Below are positions 34,301 to 47,067 of a DNA stretch of 64,000 nt, piece by piece. The translations under genes were made by a program, and so were the position numbers. Every line of letters starts with the position of its first letter. Positions within the stretch are counted from its first letter, which is position 1. This DNA comes from Phocoena phocoena (Eukaryota > Chordata > Mammalia > Artiodactyla > Phocoenidae): assembly GCF_963924675.1 (NCBI RefSeq), contig NC_089239.1, forward strand, positions 29,225,818 to 29,289,817. The letters are read 5' to 3'. A model generated the notes under the pieces. The model worked only from the letters and a program-made list of their open reading frames with translations, did not search any database and was not told the origin of the DNA.

Positions 34301-35502
34301 CAATTAAAATATACTTTTGGTTTGCCAACAATTTTTTTAAAATCACAGATCATTACATCTCAATTAAAAGTACCTATCTTTGAATGTGGTAATGCTAACA
34401 GGTAAATCAGACGTAAAAAAGATCATGCCCCAAGCTGAGGTTCAGTTTAATACAAGAGCTGAAATATAAGTGCAAGTTCAAATGAAGGAAAACTATATTA
34501 ACCTTACTTATGCGTAAACGTATAAAACCCAAAAGGTATCCAATCCCAGAGTATTTTCAGTGCTTAAAACAGATTTTTTTAGAACCTCACATTTACTATG
34601 TCCTTAAATTTTCTTAAGGGATTTGAATTTCAGTTGTATTTATCAATCTAAAACACTTCTACCCATTGATTTTTAGATGATGGCTTGAATTAGATGATAC
34701 TGAGTCACAGTCAATTTGTAAATATGTACATATAGCATAACTTTCTTGTAAAAGTTAGTAACATACAGATTAGCCAATTGAAAAATAACTAACTTGCTTT
34801 TATCAGCAGTTTTAAATAACAGCTAATCAAAGGGTAGACATTCATTTTTCTCTGAACAAAAAAACACTTGTTTCATTAAGCAACATGTTGACAGCTCATG
34901 ATAAATTTAAAAAACAAATACAAATTTTACAAGCACATTAACTGTTAACAAAAAATGCAAAAGAAGATACTTTTGAAAAGGGTGATTGCTTCATGTAGAT
35001 AATTTTTGTCACATTTACTTGAAATACACATGAAAGAGCACTGACGTTGAATAAGTTATCATAGAAATCCAACTTTAATTTCTATAATACTACTACTTAT
35101 GACTATATCAAAAGAAAAAGATTACAAGTAGCAGATGAAGTGGAAATAGCAGATCAAATAAACTGATGTTAAAAGCGTAAGCAGAGTATTCAAAGAACAT
35201 TTTCATCCTTAAAGACACATTTTTGTTGAAACAAGATAGGAAAAACAGTTACATATATTAACTCCTCAATTGAAATTTACACAGAGTACCCTATTGAAGA
35301 TCTCTTCCTCCATCTATCTACTGCTTCTAGAATAAATTACTTCTTTTTAGCAAGATATGAACACTTTGCTTCCTAACATGATTCCAGTGAAAACTATGCA
35401 AAAATTTAAGTGTCTTACGGAAATCTCTAGCTTCCACCTGGTTAAGAAGTGAAAATATTCCAAACAAAATTTTTAACTTATGAAGAGAATCCTCGTGCCT
35501 TT
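34301..35502. other. Single-copy sequence, no gene seen
   Basis: About 1.2 kb of AT-rich sequence without a recognised repeat, exon or RNA. Confidence 0.5.
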
Positions 35503-35515
35503 TTTACTGCTTTTT

Positions 35516-35787
35516 TTTTTATATAAATTTATTTTATTTTATTTTATTTTGGGCTATGTTGGGTCTTCGTTGCAGTGCACATGTTTCTCATTGTGGTGGC
35601 TTCTCTTGTTGCAGAGCACGGGCTCTAGGCAAGCGGGCTTCAGTAGTTGTGGCACACAGGCTCAGCAGTTGTGGCACACAGGCTTAGTTGCTCCGCGGCA
35701 TGTGGGATCCTCCCGGACCAGGGATCGAACCCGTGTCCCTTGTATTGACAGGCGGATTCTTAACCACTGTACCACCAGGGAAGTCCC
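35516..35787 (-). mobile_element. CHR-1-like (long) tRNA SINE, antisense
   Basis: A long-form CHR SINE: T-rich tail at the left ((attttatttt)-like, 35516-35550), a middle with repeated 'gttgtggcacacaggct' units, and the tRNA head at the right. A 13-bp target duplication, tttactgcttttt, lies at 35503-35515 and 35788-35800. The 113-codon plus frame 35480-35821 is a reading of the SINE. Confidence 0.94.
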
Positions 35788-35978
35788 TTTACTGCTTTTT
35801 AATGTTACTGATGGAACTTAACGAGCATGTAATAACCCATTTGTTTTCTGAGCTCTGAGTTACCCAAATCAGCTAATAACCAACTTGCGGTGAAATTCTC
35901 ATAGATTATTTAGTTTCTATAGTAACTCATGAAATTGATTTCTAGGAATGTCTTCTCCAATGCCAACAAAAGCCAACT

Positions 35979-36484
35979 TGTTGTGTAATAGGGAAGAACA
36001 AATCTGACTCCATATTAGATCTGTTCCTTTTATACTTTAGCCTTTGTGCTTTGTTGTTTGTGTTAGGCTGGCTCTGCACCTTTTGTAAAAGAATGTTGCC
36101 TACAGCCTGAAATATACAGGAGAGCCCATTCTCAGGGCTCTGATCTTTAAGAGTCCATTCACATAGAGATGAAAAGTTGCAGAACAGAGAATAACATGTG
36201 TCTTGCTGGAAGTTTACAGAAATATCATGACCTGACCTAGGCAGACAGCTGCAAGAACAAAGGATTCCTATAGCAAGAAGGCTGCCACATCCAACCACAC
36301 CCCTCCCTCACCTGGCCTTTAAAAGTGCTTTGCTGAAATCCTTTGAGGAGTTTGGGGCTTTGGGGGCACGATCCACCTGTCTCCTTGCATGGCCCTGCAA
36401 TAAACCTTTCTCTGCTCCAAACTCGAAGCTTCAGTTTGTTTGGCCTCACTGTGTGTCAGGCACAGGAAATTGCATTCGGTAACA
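35979..36484 (+). mobile_element. Solo ERV LTR
   Basis: About 506 bp with LTR layout: TG start, a TATA-like 'tttaaaag' at 36318-36325, AATAAA at 36399-36404, then a short U5 ending 'cattcggtaaca' at 36484. Purine/pyrimidine blocks such as 'gaagaacaaatctgactcc' near the start are typical of a class of mammalian LTRs, but I do not name the family. No gag/pol follows. Minus-strand frames 35942-36449 are chance. Confidence 0.75.
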
Positions 36485-36934
36485 GTTGCGGTGTGTACAG
36501 AGACCCTGCCTCAGGTGTCTCCTTCATGTACAGCCTCCTATCAAGAAACGTCAAAGCCCATTATGCGGTTTAAGACTGTTGCCAAATCATCCAAAGAACA
36601 AACAAAAGGTGAAACTGATAACACTACTGCGTTCTTCCAGAGACTGTCCAGCAGCTCTGATCTCAGCAGGAGAGCACATCCCAGGTAGAAATGGAGGTCT
36701 GTGCAGCAATGAGTGTCCTGTTTGGGGAGGGGACAGTGAGATTCCTTGAGGACCTCGGATCTTGTTCCATGGAGAGTGTCACAGGATCATCTGATTAGGA
36801 TGGATTCTATTAACAAATAAATAAATCAATCTAAACCACTGAAAACAAGGCTGTGTAACAGGGTGTCCATCAGGACTGGGGGTAAAGTGTATTGCGTTTC
36901 ACTACTTAGTTGTAGATACAGCTTCTCCAAGCAT
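36485..36934. other. Single-copy sequence, no gene seen
   Basis: Includes a short 'aacaaataaataaatcaatc' patch near 36811. Frames 36440-36749 carry no recognisable domain. Confidence 0.45.
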
Positions 36935-36943
36935 GAGATCTTT

Positions 36944-37149
36944 TTTTTTTTTTTTTTGCCATACGCAGGCCTGTCACTGTTGTGGCCTCTCCCGTTGCAG
37001 AGCTCTGCCTCCGGACGCGCAGGCTCAGCGGCCATGGCTCACGGGCCCAGCCGCTCCGCGGCACGTGGGATCTTCCCGGACCGGGGCATGAACCTGCGTC
37101 CCCTGCATCGGCAGGCGGACTCTCAACCACTGCGCCACCAGGGAAGCCC
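36944..37149 (-). mobile_element. CHR-2-like tRNA SINE, antisense
   Basis: A short CHR SINE, tail at the left (T run to 36957), head at the right. A 9-bp duplication, gagatcttt, lies at 36935-36943 and 37150-37158. A few changes (for example 'gagctctgcctccgg' in place of the usual 'gagcacaggctccgg') mark this copy. Confidence 0.95.
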
Positions 37150-37158
37150 GAGATCTTT

Positions 37159-38160
37159 CTTATGTCAGCAATGGAGTTAAGCTTTCTTTTCTTTAACTAC
37201 CTAGAGAATTGTTCATCTATATTATGATATTTATCATCTTGAATCTTATATTCAAGATTCATAACTAGCTGATAACTTTAGGTCTTTGTTTTTCTGATTC
37301 ATTTTGAATTCCCCATAATGCTTACCCTGCATTACAGACAACAGATACTCATTAGTTATTTGTTAAGTAAGCTAATAAAAGACTCTCATAATCTCTTAAA
37401 TATTGAGAGTCTAAATACAGCCACTTGCCATTGCACCTTTAGGTCAGTTCATTCAGATACCAAGGTGTTTTTCCTCTATCATAAATGACCCCCATTTAGA
37501 GTGTCTTGTCATAATATGATAGCAGGTGCCTATGTTGTCGTGGTCTTCTGATAAATTCTAAATATTTCTCATTCTATGAGATTCCTGTTGTCTGCTCAAG
37601 ACAATGGAATAATAGTATCTATTGTTTATAGATTTTCATAGAAAAATACAATTTTTTATTCTAAAGGCAAGAAAGAAATAGCATCACAAAGCACATATTT
37701 AAGAGTGGTGTATATAAAACAACCACTGGAGAGAAAAAAATAATCCAAGGAGGAAAATCTTAAAACATGATGACATATTTACATAACTGCTTTCTTCTGT
37801 TTTCACTGTAGGTCATGGAGGAGAGGACATGCATAGGATACACTTTGTGTACTCATTTCCTCTCACCAAGCTCTCAGAACCTCTAATTTCCTACTTTATA
37901 GCCCCTCCAATGCAATTTACCCAACACCAAGGAGATAACCTTCAGAGAAAAAAACCCATAATAAATGTTTACTGATTCAAATAGCCATACCCAAAGCCAA
38001 TTAAAATTAACAGAGATAAAAGCTGGTCATAAAACAATTTTATGACTTTGAACTAACAGAAAATTTTTCATAGTTGATTTATCCTTCACATGAAAAGTTC
38101 TGATTTAAGAATCATTAATCAGAAACATGTTAGCCACCATGATGTGTACGTCCTCTAAAA
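37159..38160. other. Single-copy sequence, no gene seen
   Basis: No repeat, exon or RNA gene recognised. Confidence 0.5.
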
Positions 38161-38164
38161 TCTC

Positions 38165-38465
38165 AGAGGCTTATTAACACAATAGGTTTACTTCTTGCCC
38201 ACAGGAAATTCATAAAGGGTGTTCTTGGTTGTCGTGTAAACGTCCATCTGGTCAGAAAAGGACCGAGGCTCCTCCCTCCTCTTAGCGTTCCGAGTCCTTG
38301 CATTCAGACAATGGTTGGAAAGATCGTGTCCATCACTTCTACTCCATCCCACTGGCTGGAAATCAGCTATATGATGACCACACCCAAGAAGGGAGTATAA
38401 TATGGATAATAACTGTATGACCAGAGAGGAAGGAAGTCTGGTGGGCAGCCAGACCGTCACTGACA
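38165..38465 (-). mobile_element. Unassigned interspersed-repeat-like segment
   Basis: The order 'ggtttacttcttgcccacag', then 'ggctcctccctcctctta', then 'ccatcccactggctggaaat', then 'gatgaccacacccaagaag' resembles an old mammalian interspersed repeat read in reverse, but I cannot name the family. The 92-codon minus frame 38188-38466 covers it and I do not consider it a gene. Confidence 0.3.
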
Positions 38466-40454
38466 CATAAATAACTTGCCTGCTCTTCCTTATATTTTAA
38501 CATCTGTCATTGAAGAGGTCTAATATCCTTTGGCCAAAGTTCCTCATGAATACATGAGGATTCATGGATGAAAACAGCACAGAAACCATACTCTCTCAGA
38601 GGTACTTCTAAATTGTTCATCAATTCCTTTCCTCAATCTTCTTATATTTTCTTGAAAATTTGACTTATTAACGTGTAATCCTCTCCCATGACAAACACGT
38701 GTAGCTGCTATCACTCGTCAAGATGTCCCACAGATACAATGGTTTGTTGTTGTTGTTGTTTTGGTTTTTTTTAGAAACTGTCAAAGAAATTTTTTCTGTG
38801 AACATATTCACTTGAAACACAACTTTTTTCCAACAGCTGTATCGGCCGTCACTTCCGAAGCCAGATCAGCATCCAGCCCTCTGAGGGCACCTGATACTTG
38901 GGACGCTCGCTCCCCCTGTTCTTTCCAAGTCAAGTCAGAATGACTTCAGCTCAGGTCGGGTTCTCACTTGCTGCCTCATAAAGCTGTCCTCGACATAATT
39001 TAGGAACCATTTGATAGCTTTAGTTATAAACCCAACAGATGTCTAGGTAGTTAAATTCCCCTGGAGTATGAGGCCATACAATTTGGAACTCTTTGAAAGT
39101 GGTCCCGTATTTTCCATTGTTGCTATTTGCCCAGTCCCAAGAGACTCTAGCAGATGCCAGAGATACCCCTGGAGTTTCTTCTCTCCTCTTCATTCTTTCC
39201 ATCCTCTGCTAACACCCAACAATTTTTTTTATTACCCAACTACAGTCCCTTGGCAATACAAGTCAAAATAGCATCCTGAATGTAACTGATCCCTCCTCAA
39301 AAGGTGAAAAGGATTCACGCGTGACATATTTTCAGTATGTTACACAAGACACAAAAGGAAGATGACGTTGCTTCATTATATTGAACCAGCATTTCGAGAA
39401 TTCAGAAGGAAAATAGCACTCTTATAATCTAATAACACTACAATGTACCATTATGCAACAGTATTAAGGTTTATGTCCTCTGTTTCAACCTTCAAAATGA
39501 GAATGCATAGGAAAAACGTAATTTGGACTTTTAACAGAGGCAACTGAGTTTTTCTACCTCTCCACGTACCTTATTAATTATCCTCTATGTGCTCCTGTTT
39601 GCATTGATTTCCACTGTACCACATGAACTGTCCATCATTGACTGGGAATGCAACCTCCCTTCTAATCTTCTAAAATCCTCTCTCTCTCCCACCCTGCTCC
39701 TCACACAAACACAAACACCCAACAACTCATACAGCCTCCACAATCCACACTATACAGAACCGGCATTAAATTGAGTCAAGGGTACAGAGGCCAAGAACCC
39801 CATGCCCTATTTTGTGGGGTAGGATATTTTAACCAACATGTATCTGTGATGCGATCTTGATTTGCCAAGAAACAGACTCAATCCAGAAATTAGAATCTGA
39901 GTATAATGAGAACCTGACGATCCTTTCACTAAGACAGAAGGAAAAAATATTATTATAGGATCATAAAACCAACTATACGAGAATGAACTCTAAAGAGGGG
40001 CCAAAAATTCTAGGCAATATTCTCCACTCACAGAACAAACACAATTCATTAGAATGAGATGTATTTCCTCTCACTGAGAAGATATGAGATCAGTTTTATT
40101 TTGGACCTCCTATTGATCACACCACACACAAGATTTTCAAATTCATAGGTCATGTTTCCACAGACACAATCATCTAATTCACCTATGTACTGCATAAATT
40201 AAACATCAAAATAAATAGCGCCTATTAAACAGTATATTTGTTTTAGAATTTCAATATTCACTAAATAGACTGAGTTTTTGAGATTTTTAGGAGAATTTTT
40301 CTTCAGAGATTTTTTTACCCAGCTCTCCATAGCACTAAAATAGAGCTATACGAGAAGTAAGGGAGCATGTTGTGGGATAATGGTTCTTCATGTATTTCTG
40401 GGACCTAATATAAGGCCAGGTACATAGTAGGCACACAGCAAAAATTTCTTGCCT
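38466..40454. other. Single-copy sequence, no gene seen
   Basis: A small (GTT)n tract lies at about 38743-38761. 'tacatagtaggcacacagca' near 40421 may be the tail of an L2/MIR scrap. No exon or RNA gene is recognised. Confidence 0.45.
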
Positions 40455-40790
40455 TTCAAAAATTATCTTGAGGACATTATGCTAAGTGACGTGAGCCAGA
40501 TGGAGAAAGACAAATACTACGTAGCCTCACTTATATATGGAACCTAAAAGAAACAAAGTCAAACTCACAGTAACAGAGTAGAGAAGTGGTAACCAGGGAC
40601 TGAGGTGGGGTAAAGAGGGAGAGGTTGGTAAAAGGGTACAAACTTTCATCTCTAAGATGAAGAAGATCTGAGGATATAATGTAAAACATGGTGACTATAG
40701 TTGATAATACCATATGGCATAACTGAAGTTTGCTAATAAGAGAGTAGAACTTAAATGATCTCACAAAAAATAATTATAAATTTCTTGTGA
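40455..40790 (+). mobile_element. LINE-1 3' end (L1M), sense
   Basis: ORF2 tail and 3' UTR blocks in order: 'gacattatgctaagtgacgt', 'gagaaagacaaatactacg', 'gaagtggtaaccagggactg', 'aaagggtacaaactttcatc' and 'catggtgactatagttgata'. No intact frame remains. Confidence 0.85.
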
Positions 40791-41870
40791 AGGGTACAGT
40801 GGCTTTTTGTTTTCATGAATGTTTACACTGGAGAACTCCTATCAACCGAAATTGCTTATGTGTACATATTGGTGTTTACAAATTGACTATACATGTCTTT
40901 ATTTGATCAAATAAAATTCACCTCAATATTCTTTTTATTTTAATTGAGGATATCATACATATTTAATAGAAACTTTATGCACTTAACTCATCTTTCACTC
41001 CTAAGCCACAGAAAATAAACAAGCCAAATATTAATTAGGCATTGGTGGAGCTCTCTGCTGGTTCTCCTGGGATTGACTTGGCATGCGGACACTGAAGTTG
41101 ATTTTCTGAAAATACTGTATCCAGTTCCTCGACTATAGCTCATCCAAATGCCTGAAGAAGAAACTGAAGTTGATGCCATTTATTTCTAAGCATCTTTCTT
41201 TACATAGCTGTGTGTGGTCCTAAAACACAATTTACAAAGAAGTGTTTAAAAAAAAAAAGGTGTTTATTACAGTCGCCCAGACTTAGGTGTACTATGATTC
41301 TTATCAGGAGGTGTCTCCCATAATTTCTTCTGTGTGGTTTCTAAATAATCTGTGATTAGTCACACAAGTTTACACGATCAAGTAAGTTCAATAATACTAG
41401 ATCTCTAGTTTGACCGCATCATACATATGCACCTGCTTTTTCCAGACAGAACTGAGGGAGGGTGAGTGGCCACCAGTTGCTCAGTCTTCTGTCTTCATAC
41501 TCAAAGCTGCTATGTACCTACTCTTCATTTTAAACACCCTTAGGAATAATGCAGTTGAGAGAGAATTTCACAACATTTTTTTCTATAACAGTCTACATAG
41601 GAAGTTAATGGGAGTTTAATTTCTCCTTCATAAGCCCTCATGGGTTTTGCCCACGTGTTCCTCGCTCAGGCAGCGAGACCTGAAGTGTGGGAGAGGGTGG
41701 GGGAAGCTGAACTTCCAGATACCTCCAAGCACCACCCGACCCCCTACGAAATAAGTGGTACCAGAGAAGTCCAGAATTTCTTTTTAGTACGCTAAGTCCA
41801 CTACATCCAAAGAGTTCCATTCCGAGTGTGTGCTCATAAGTCCCATTTGTTCATAAATCTAACAAAGTTA
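40791..41870. other. Single-copy sequence, no gene seen
   Basis: An A run at 41249-41258 is isolated. Frames 40988-41179 (minus) and 41410-41619 (plus) have no recognisable domain. Confidence 0.4.
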
Positions 41871-41874
41871 GTCT

Positions 41875-42240
41875 AGGTACCCAACTAACACAATCGGCTC
41901 TATAGTACTGTACTGTAATAGGTTTATAATACTTTTCACACAAATAATACATAAAAAACACACAAAAAATAAAGAAAACATTTTAAACCTTACAGTACAG
42001 TACCTTGAAAAGTACAGTAGGACAGTATAACAGCTGGCATCCAGGGGCTGGCATCGAGTGAACAGGCAAGAAGAGTTACTGTCTGGAGGAGGGAGAGGAG
42101 GTAGGAGATGGTAGAGCTGAAGGATCCTCAGCAATAGGAGACGGAGGACAAGCTGCAATTTCACTCACACCTGACGCTGATGGAACGCACGTGCACATCT
42201 TTGAAAGTTCGCAACTTGAAGGTCCGTAGGTAGGGGACCT
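41875..42240 (-). mobile_element. Possible degraded DNA transposon
   Basis: The right end 'aaagttcgcaacttgaagg' with 'tccgtaggtaggggacc' and an internal 'cctgacgctgatggaacgca' resemble a Tigger/pogo-related repeat I have seen in mammals. The terminal repeats and TA flanks are not clear, so this is tentative and the strand is a guess. Confidence 0.35.
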
Positions 42241-42465
42241 TCATACGTATATGTGTAGACAAACCAAGACCAAGAGGCCTCCCACTCTGCCCACCATGCT
42301 TCCTGGATTCACACCCCTCACACATCTCCTTGCCCACTTGGAAGGAAAAGCCCTTCCCTTCTCTATCCTGTGTTTCCAACCCAAACAAGCCAAAAAAGGC
42401 AATTATAAAGAACAAAGTTTAATGAAACAGGAAACAAATATAGCATAGAAAAAGGCAGCCATGCC
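42241..42465. other. Single-copy spacer
   Basis: Nothing recognised between the transposon-like segment and the next L1. Confidence 0.4.
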
Positions 42466-43790
42466 CAACTGATTGTTTTTGAAAAGCGAATAAAATCAAT
42501 AAACCCTTAGTAAGACTAATAAAAAATTAAAATAGAAGGCACACAGTACCAATATCAGAAAAAGGAAAAAAAAACACTATAGATACTATGTACATAATAA
42601 CTTTTTATAAGAATATTTATGAACTCTTTGCCAATAAATAAAACATTTAGATGAAATTGACAACTACAATTTTAGAAAAACACAAAAAACCAAACCAAGT
42701 ATTTTTAAAAATTTTAAATGACATTTTCCTCTATGTATTAAAAAATTAAATATAGAACTAAAAACTTCTCAAAAAGAAAACACTTTGCTGAAAGGGCCAA
42801 TGAAATAAGGCAATAAAATGAAATGAAAAGTCTGAGGATTGGGAATAGTAAAACAACTACTCATTTTCCCCACATGACATTACAGTATTTATAACAAATA
42901 CAAAAGAATCTAGAAACAGTATTAGAATTATTAAACAAATTTAGCAAGGTTTCTGTTATTAAAAAAAAATCAGTGATATTGCTACTTAATGAACTGGAAA
43001 ATAAAAATTTTAAATATCTTCATTACAATAGCATCTGAAAATTATCTAATTTCAGAAGCTATGCATGATCTCTACACAAGAAAGAGTTATAAAAATATAA
43101 ATAAGAATATTTAAAAAGAGCTAAATAAAGGAATATACCATGTTTACATACTGGATGATTTAATGTTATAACATTCATTCTCTCCAAATTGATACATATA
43201 TTCAATACAATCCCAATAAAAGTCTAAACTAAATTTTTTGGGGGGAAAGAGTAAATTGAAAAGATGATTCTAAAATTTATATGAAAGTGCAAAGCCAAGA
43301 ACAACCATGGTAATCTTGAGGAAAATGAAGGCTGGAAAGCTTACACTACAAAATATTGTAATTATTATAAAGCTCTTGTAATTAAAACACGGTGGTACTT
43401 GCACAAAGTTGGACAAATAGAGCTAATGAATATGATAAATAATCCCCAAACTGGCACTCACATATACAGCCTCCTATACTGTGACAAAATTCTAAGGGAA
43501 GTCCAGCAGGAGAGTGATCTTTTCAATAAATGGTTCTGGAGCAAACACACATAGAAAAAAGGAAAAAACTAACTTTGACTCCTATACCTCACACCATGTG
43601 AAAAATAATTTCCAAGGGAATTCTAGACCTAAATGTAGAAGTAAAGTGATCTGATGAGTGCCAAAATTTTCTTCAACAGAATACATGAACACTAAACATA
43701 AAAAAAGTACAGACAACATCAATTTAAGAAATTCTCTTCATCAAAAAACACCATTAAGAGAGTGAAAAAACAAGTCACACACCTCTTCTT
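42466..43790 (+). mobile_element. Old LINE-1 ORF2 (L1M), sense
   Basis: Decayed ORF2 from about the reverse transcriptase to the later region: 'aatcaataaacccttagtaa', 'atgaactctttgccaataaa', 'atacaatcccaataaaagtc' (43205-43224), 'aaagccaagaacaaccatgg' and 'ggcactcacatatacagcc'. Frameshifts and stops are frequent; no coding frame survives. Confidence 0.8.
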
Positions 43791-43854
43791 CCCTCATTCT
43801 ATGTAATATGTGACAATGAAAGAGCCCGTGCAAAAAGGCAACTTCCGGTGATTT

Positions 43855-43975
43855 GTGACGTATCTATCCATCCATCCACCCACCCACCTATTCACCTACC
43901 TGCCCATCTATCCATCGACTTACCCATCCACATCCCATCCATCCACCCACCCATCCGCACACACACCTGTATCTA
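43855..43975. repeat. (CCAT/CCAC)n degenerate tetranucleotide tract
   Basis: Tandem 'atcc', 'accc' and 'atct' units run through about 43860-43970. The 74-codon frame 43855-44079 reads it as a low-complexity Thr/Ser/Pro/His string and is not a gene. Confidence 0.93.
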
Positions 43976-44084
43976 TGTACATGAATCTATGTGTATATAT
44001 GCATATCTGTGTGTATGTATTTGAAGTACAAGTGATAAAGACATTAAAAGCAAATGAATTTGTACATCAGATCTCTTGATTGAT

Positions 44085-44200
44085 GCCCCTAGGTCACTAA
44101 GTTAGTTACCTTTTTCACATCTGTAAAAGGCAGATATTAATAATAATATCTCATCGCATAGCTGTATGACTCAAGTGAAAGCACCATGAATCATACGAAG
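44085..44200 (+). mobile_element. MIR SINE fragment
   Basis: 'taggtcactaagttagttac', then 'cacatctgtaaaaggcagat' and 'attaataataatatctcatc' follow the MIR right half ('cctcatctgtaaaatggggataataatag'), with a tail 'aagtgaaagcaccatgaatc'. Confidence 0.6.
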
Positions 44201-45875
44201 CATTATTTGGAGGTCAGCGTATTTTGTCATGATAATTTTTGACATACTGGAAGTTCTTTAGTTCTGTGACTAAATTCAGTGGACATTGCCCTGTTCTTAT
44301 GCTTGTCACAAAAGAAACTTTGACCTTGAGTCAATGATGGGATTTTTTTCCTATAAATGAATTCTCCAGAATCATGACCACCTTGTGATCTATCTTAAAG
44401 GCTAAGAACTGCCGGGTGATGCTCTTAGCTACAGGAGCATGGGCTTCTCTGTCCTCAGGAGACACAAGGGACCTAATGTAGGTCTGGTTCAGAGAATCAG
44501 GGTAACGTACTCACCCTAAGCAAGGACTGCTCTTCCTTTTCTTGCCTTATGAGGGATTTAATATGTTATCTTACAGACACAGTTATACAAAATTTGAAAA
44601 TAGCTCTGGGGTCACCATTCTCTCCTTCTACTCTGTCCCGGACAGTCACTTTATAAAGAGCACTACTTGGCAGAATTCTAAGGAGTCCGTTATGAGCATG
44701 TTTTCATGATGTTATCATATTCTTCTCCTATTAGATGGAAATTCAAATGTTTCTAAACTCCTGAAGCTACATAACTATTATCCTTGGAAGTTCTTTAAAA
44801 AAAACAAAAAGAATGAAGAAATGTGTTACTTTTAAAAACTGATTAATGTTCACATCACAGGATTTTGAGCACATTGTCTAAATAATAACTATTACTCATA
44901 ACATGCGGACAAAAGCGGTCATACGATGGACAGTAAATGCTACTTTACTGAAAACAGGTCACGGGTGGAGATGAACTTTCTTGACAATATGAAGTAATAA
45001 GAAATTTAGAAATCCACTGCTTTGAAGATGGATTATCACGTACCAGTCTACTGCAAAGTGTACCTGAAACATTTTGATTTTTCACTCAGTTACAAACAAT
45101 AGGCTTCCTATAACGCTGAGGTGAGAATGATTCCAAGATGGACTCTGAGTTGAGCGAAGGCTATGACTGACTCGTGAAGCCCTCCATGGACGCAGGAAGA
45201 TGCCAAGGCTGCACAGACGCACATTCGTCATCCTGTGTGTTTAGGCTGTTTGCACAATCTGTTCTCCTGTTCAGACCCTTATAACCATCTGCGACCTGGG
45301 CAATGCCGTGTAGGTCCACCAAGGAGGCTCCAACCAACTGCAAGGGCATCAGACATCAAATACAATGATGTACTCCAAAAACGGTATTTTGTTTATACGA
45401 CTGACAGGCTACCAAGTCCAAAACCTGAATTTATTACCTTCTGCCAAACCTCTTTTTGTCATGTTTTCCTTACTCTAAATTGCGTCATTCAAATTCAGGG
45501 CCACTACGTACAGCTGTGTAGGGCTCTTCAAACGCCAGTGGGTACCACTCACATAACATGCAGTGTTAATGGGAGCAGGGGACCTGCCACGCCCCCCTAG
45601 TAATCCACACCAAAAACCTAGACTCCACCATGTCCTTAAATCCAGTGGTCAACACATCCTTCCACCTCAAACCCCTCCCCCCCAAACGGCCTCTTCACGC
45701 CCCCGCGGGTTGCTTCGGGTCAAGCTGCCTGCCTGTAGCGTGAGCCGTGGCAAGAACCCGCCTCCCTTCATGGCCGCTCCTAACCCAAAAACCACGATCG
45801 ATCGGCAGAGTCACATGTTTAAAACACATACTGGCTATGACAGCCCTTATTTAAATACTCCAGTGCCTTCCCACC
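44201..45875. other. Single-copy sequence, no gene seen
   Basis: A C-rich, GC-richer patch lies at about 45590-45790 with few CpGs outside 45700-45780. Frames 45235-45600 and 45563-45889 cross it without a recognisable domain. No promoter or exon is supported. Confidence 0.45.
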
Positions 45876-46360
45876 AGCCCACAGCATAAAGTCCCAAACT
45901 CCACAGCCTGGCCCTCTGCCTTCCAAGATCAGACCCCACCTCACTCTCCATCCTCATCTCAGGACAGACCCTCCTGAGCTGCAGCCCCGTCCCAGCCCTG
46001 ACACCTCTGCTCCAGCCTTGGCAGACAATGCAGGGTTCCTCGCGTGCGCCGTGGTGTTTGTTCATCTTCCGCCTTCTCACATCTTTTGTAATCTCTCCAG
46101 CCCCACCATCCATAAAATGCGTGTTTTCAATTGTCCCCTCCTTGAAGTTTTTACTTCTCCCTCTGTCCTGCTTCAATGCTCTGTTCGCCTTGTTAATGTC
46201 TAACCACACTGAAAATAACTATGTCCACGTCACTTTTCCCTACCAGACCATTAGGCCCTTGAGAATGGGAAAGGAATGGTCTACAGCTATATCCTAAGCA
46301 GCTAACACAATGACTGGTACTCAGTGAGGCCCAATGAATGCTGCTGAATGCATTAATCGA
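45876..46360 (+). mobile_element. LINE L2 3' region, sense
   Basis: 'cataaagtcccaaactccac' with 'agcctggccctctgccttcc', 'aagatcagaccccacctc' and, at the right, 'accattaggcccttgagaat' with 'actggtactcagtgaggcc' and 'aatgaatgctgctgaatg' reproduce the L2 3' UTR order through to its terminal end. It is one of the longer L2 matches here. Overlapping frames (45847-46297) are not genes. Confidence 0.72.
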
Positions 46361-46830
46361 GGTTTTAAATGTTACCAAACCTCCTCTTTCTATTGTTTAA
46401 GTAAACTCATAAAATTAGCATCAGCAAAGAGATGCTACCTATGTATATTAAGATCATATACATGGAGAACAGAAACAAAAATACAGAATACATAAATATT
46501 TCAAAGAAAATGAAAGTAAGTGATGATGGAGAAAAATCTTGTTTAATACAATTTTTATTTCATAAAATGCATTTCATTGAGAATGCCATCATAGAAGATT
46601 ATTGCCCATTCATGGTATCTTGCTTTAATTCAAAGATCAATGGGTTTCTCCATTAGAAATCGTATTTTCTGGTTTCAAAATAAGATTTGAAAAAATAAAA
46701 TCTCATTATTCTAATTCCATAATAAAATATTAACATAAATTTTATAAACTGCATTTTAAGTGGATGATTTTTAAAATAATTCTAATATAAGCTTGTACTT
46801 GGCAAATAAAAATATAGGATATATAGCTGA
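46361..46830. other. AT-rich single-copy sequence
   Basis: Nothing recognised. Confidence 0.45.
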
Positions 46831-46834
46831 ATCT

Positions 46835-46937
46835 GAATTTCAAATGAACAATCATTGAATTTTTTTAGTGTAAGTATGTCCCATGTGACATTTGGGGTAC
46901 ACTTATAATAAAAGTATCCATTATTTATATGAAATTC
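46835..46937. repeat. Imperfect inverted repeat, about 45-bp arms
   Basis: The left arm (46835-46883) and the reverse complement of the right arm (46892-46937) share 'gaatttca' at the outer end and align imperfectly through to a central 'gtccca/gtacccc' region, leaving a loop of about 8 bp. It may be an old palindromic transposon of the MITE type. Confidence 0.65.
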
Positions 46938-47067
46938 AAATTTAAATGGTGGTTCTTTATTATATGTGGCAACACTGTTCTAACAAAACGTTACAGAATG
47001 TGGTGAGTTTAGAACTCACAAAACCCCAGACTGATATTTTGTCAGCCTTTAAGGATAGATACAGATG

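Noticed and set aside
43855..44079. Thr/Ser/Pro-rich small protein
   Set aside because: It is a translation of a degenerate tetranucleotide repeat.
45590..45790. CpG island
   Set aside because: The patch is C-rich and short, with too few CpGs by eye, and leads directly into an L2 element.
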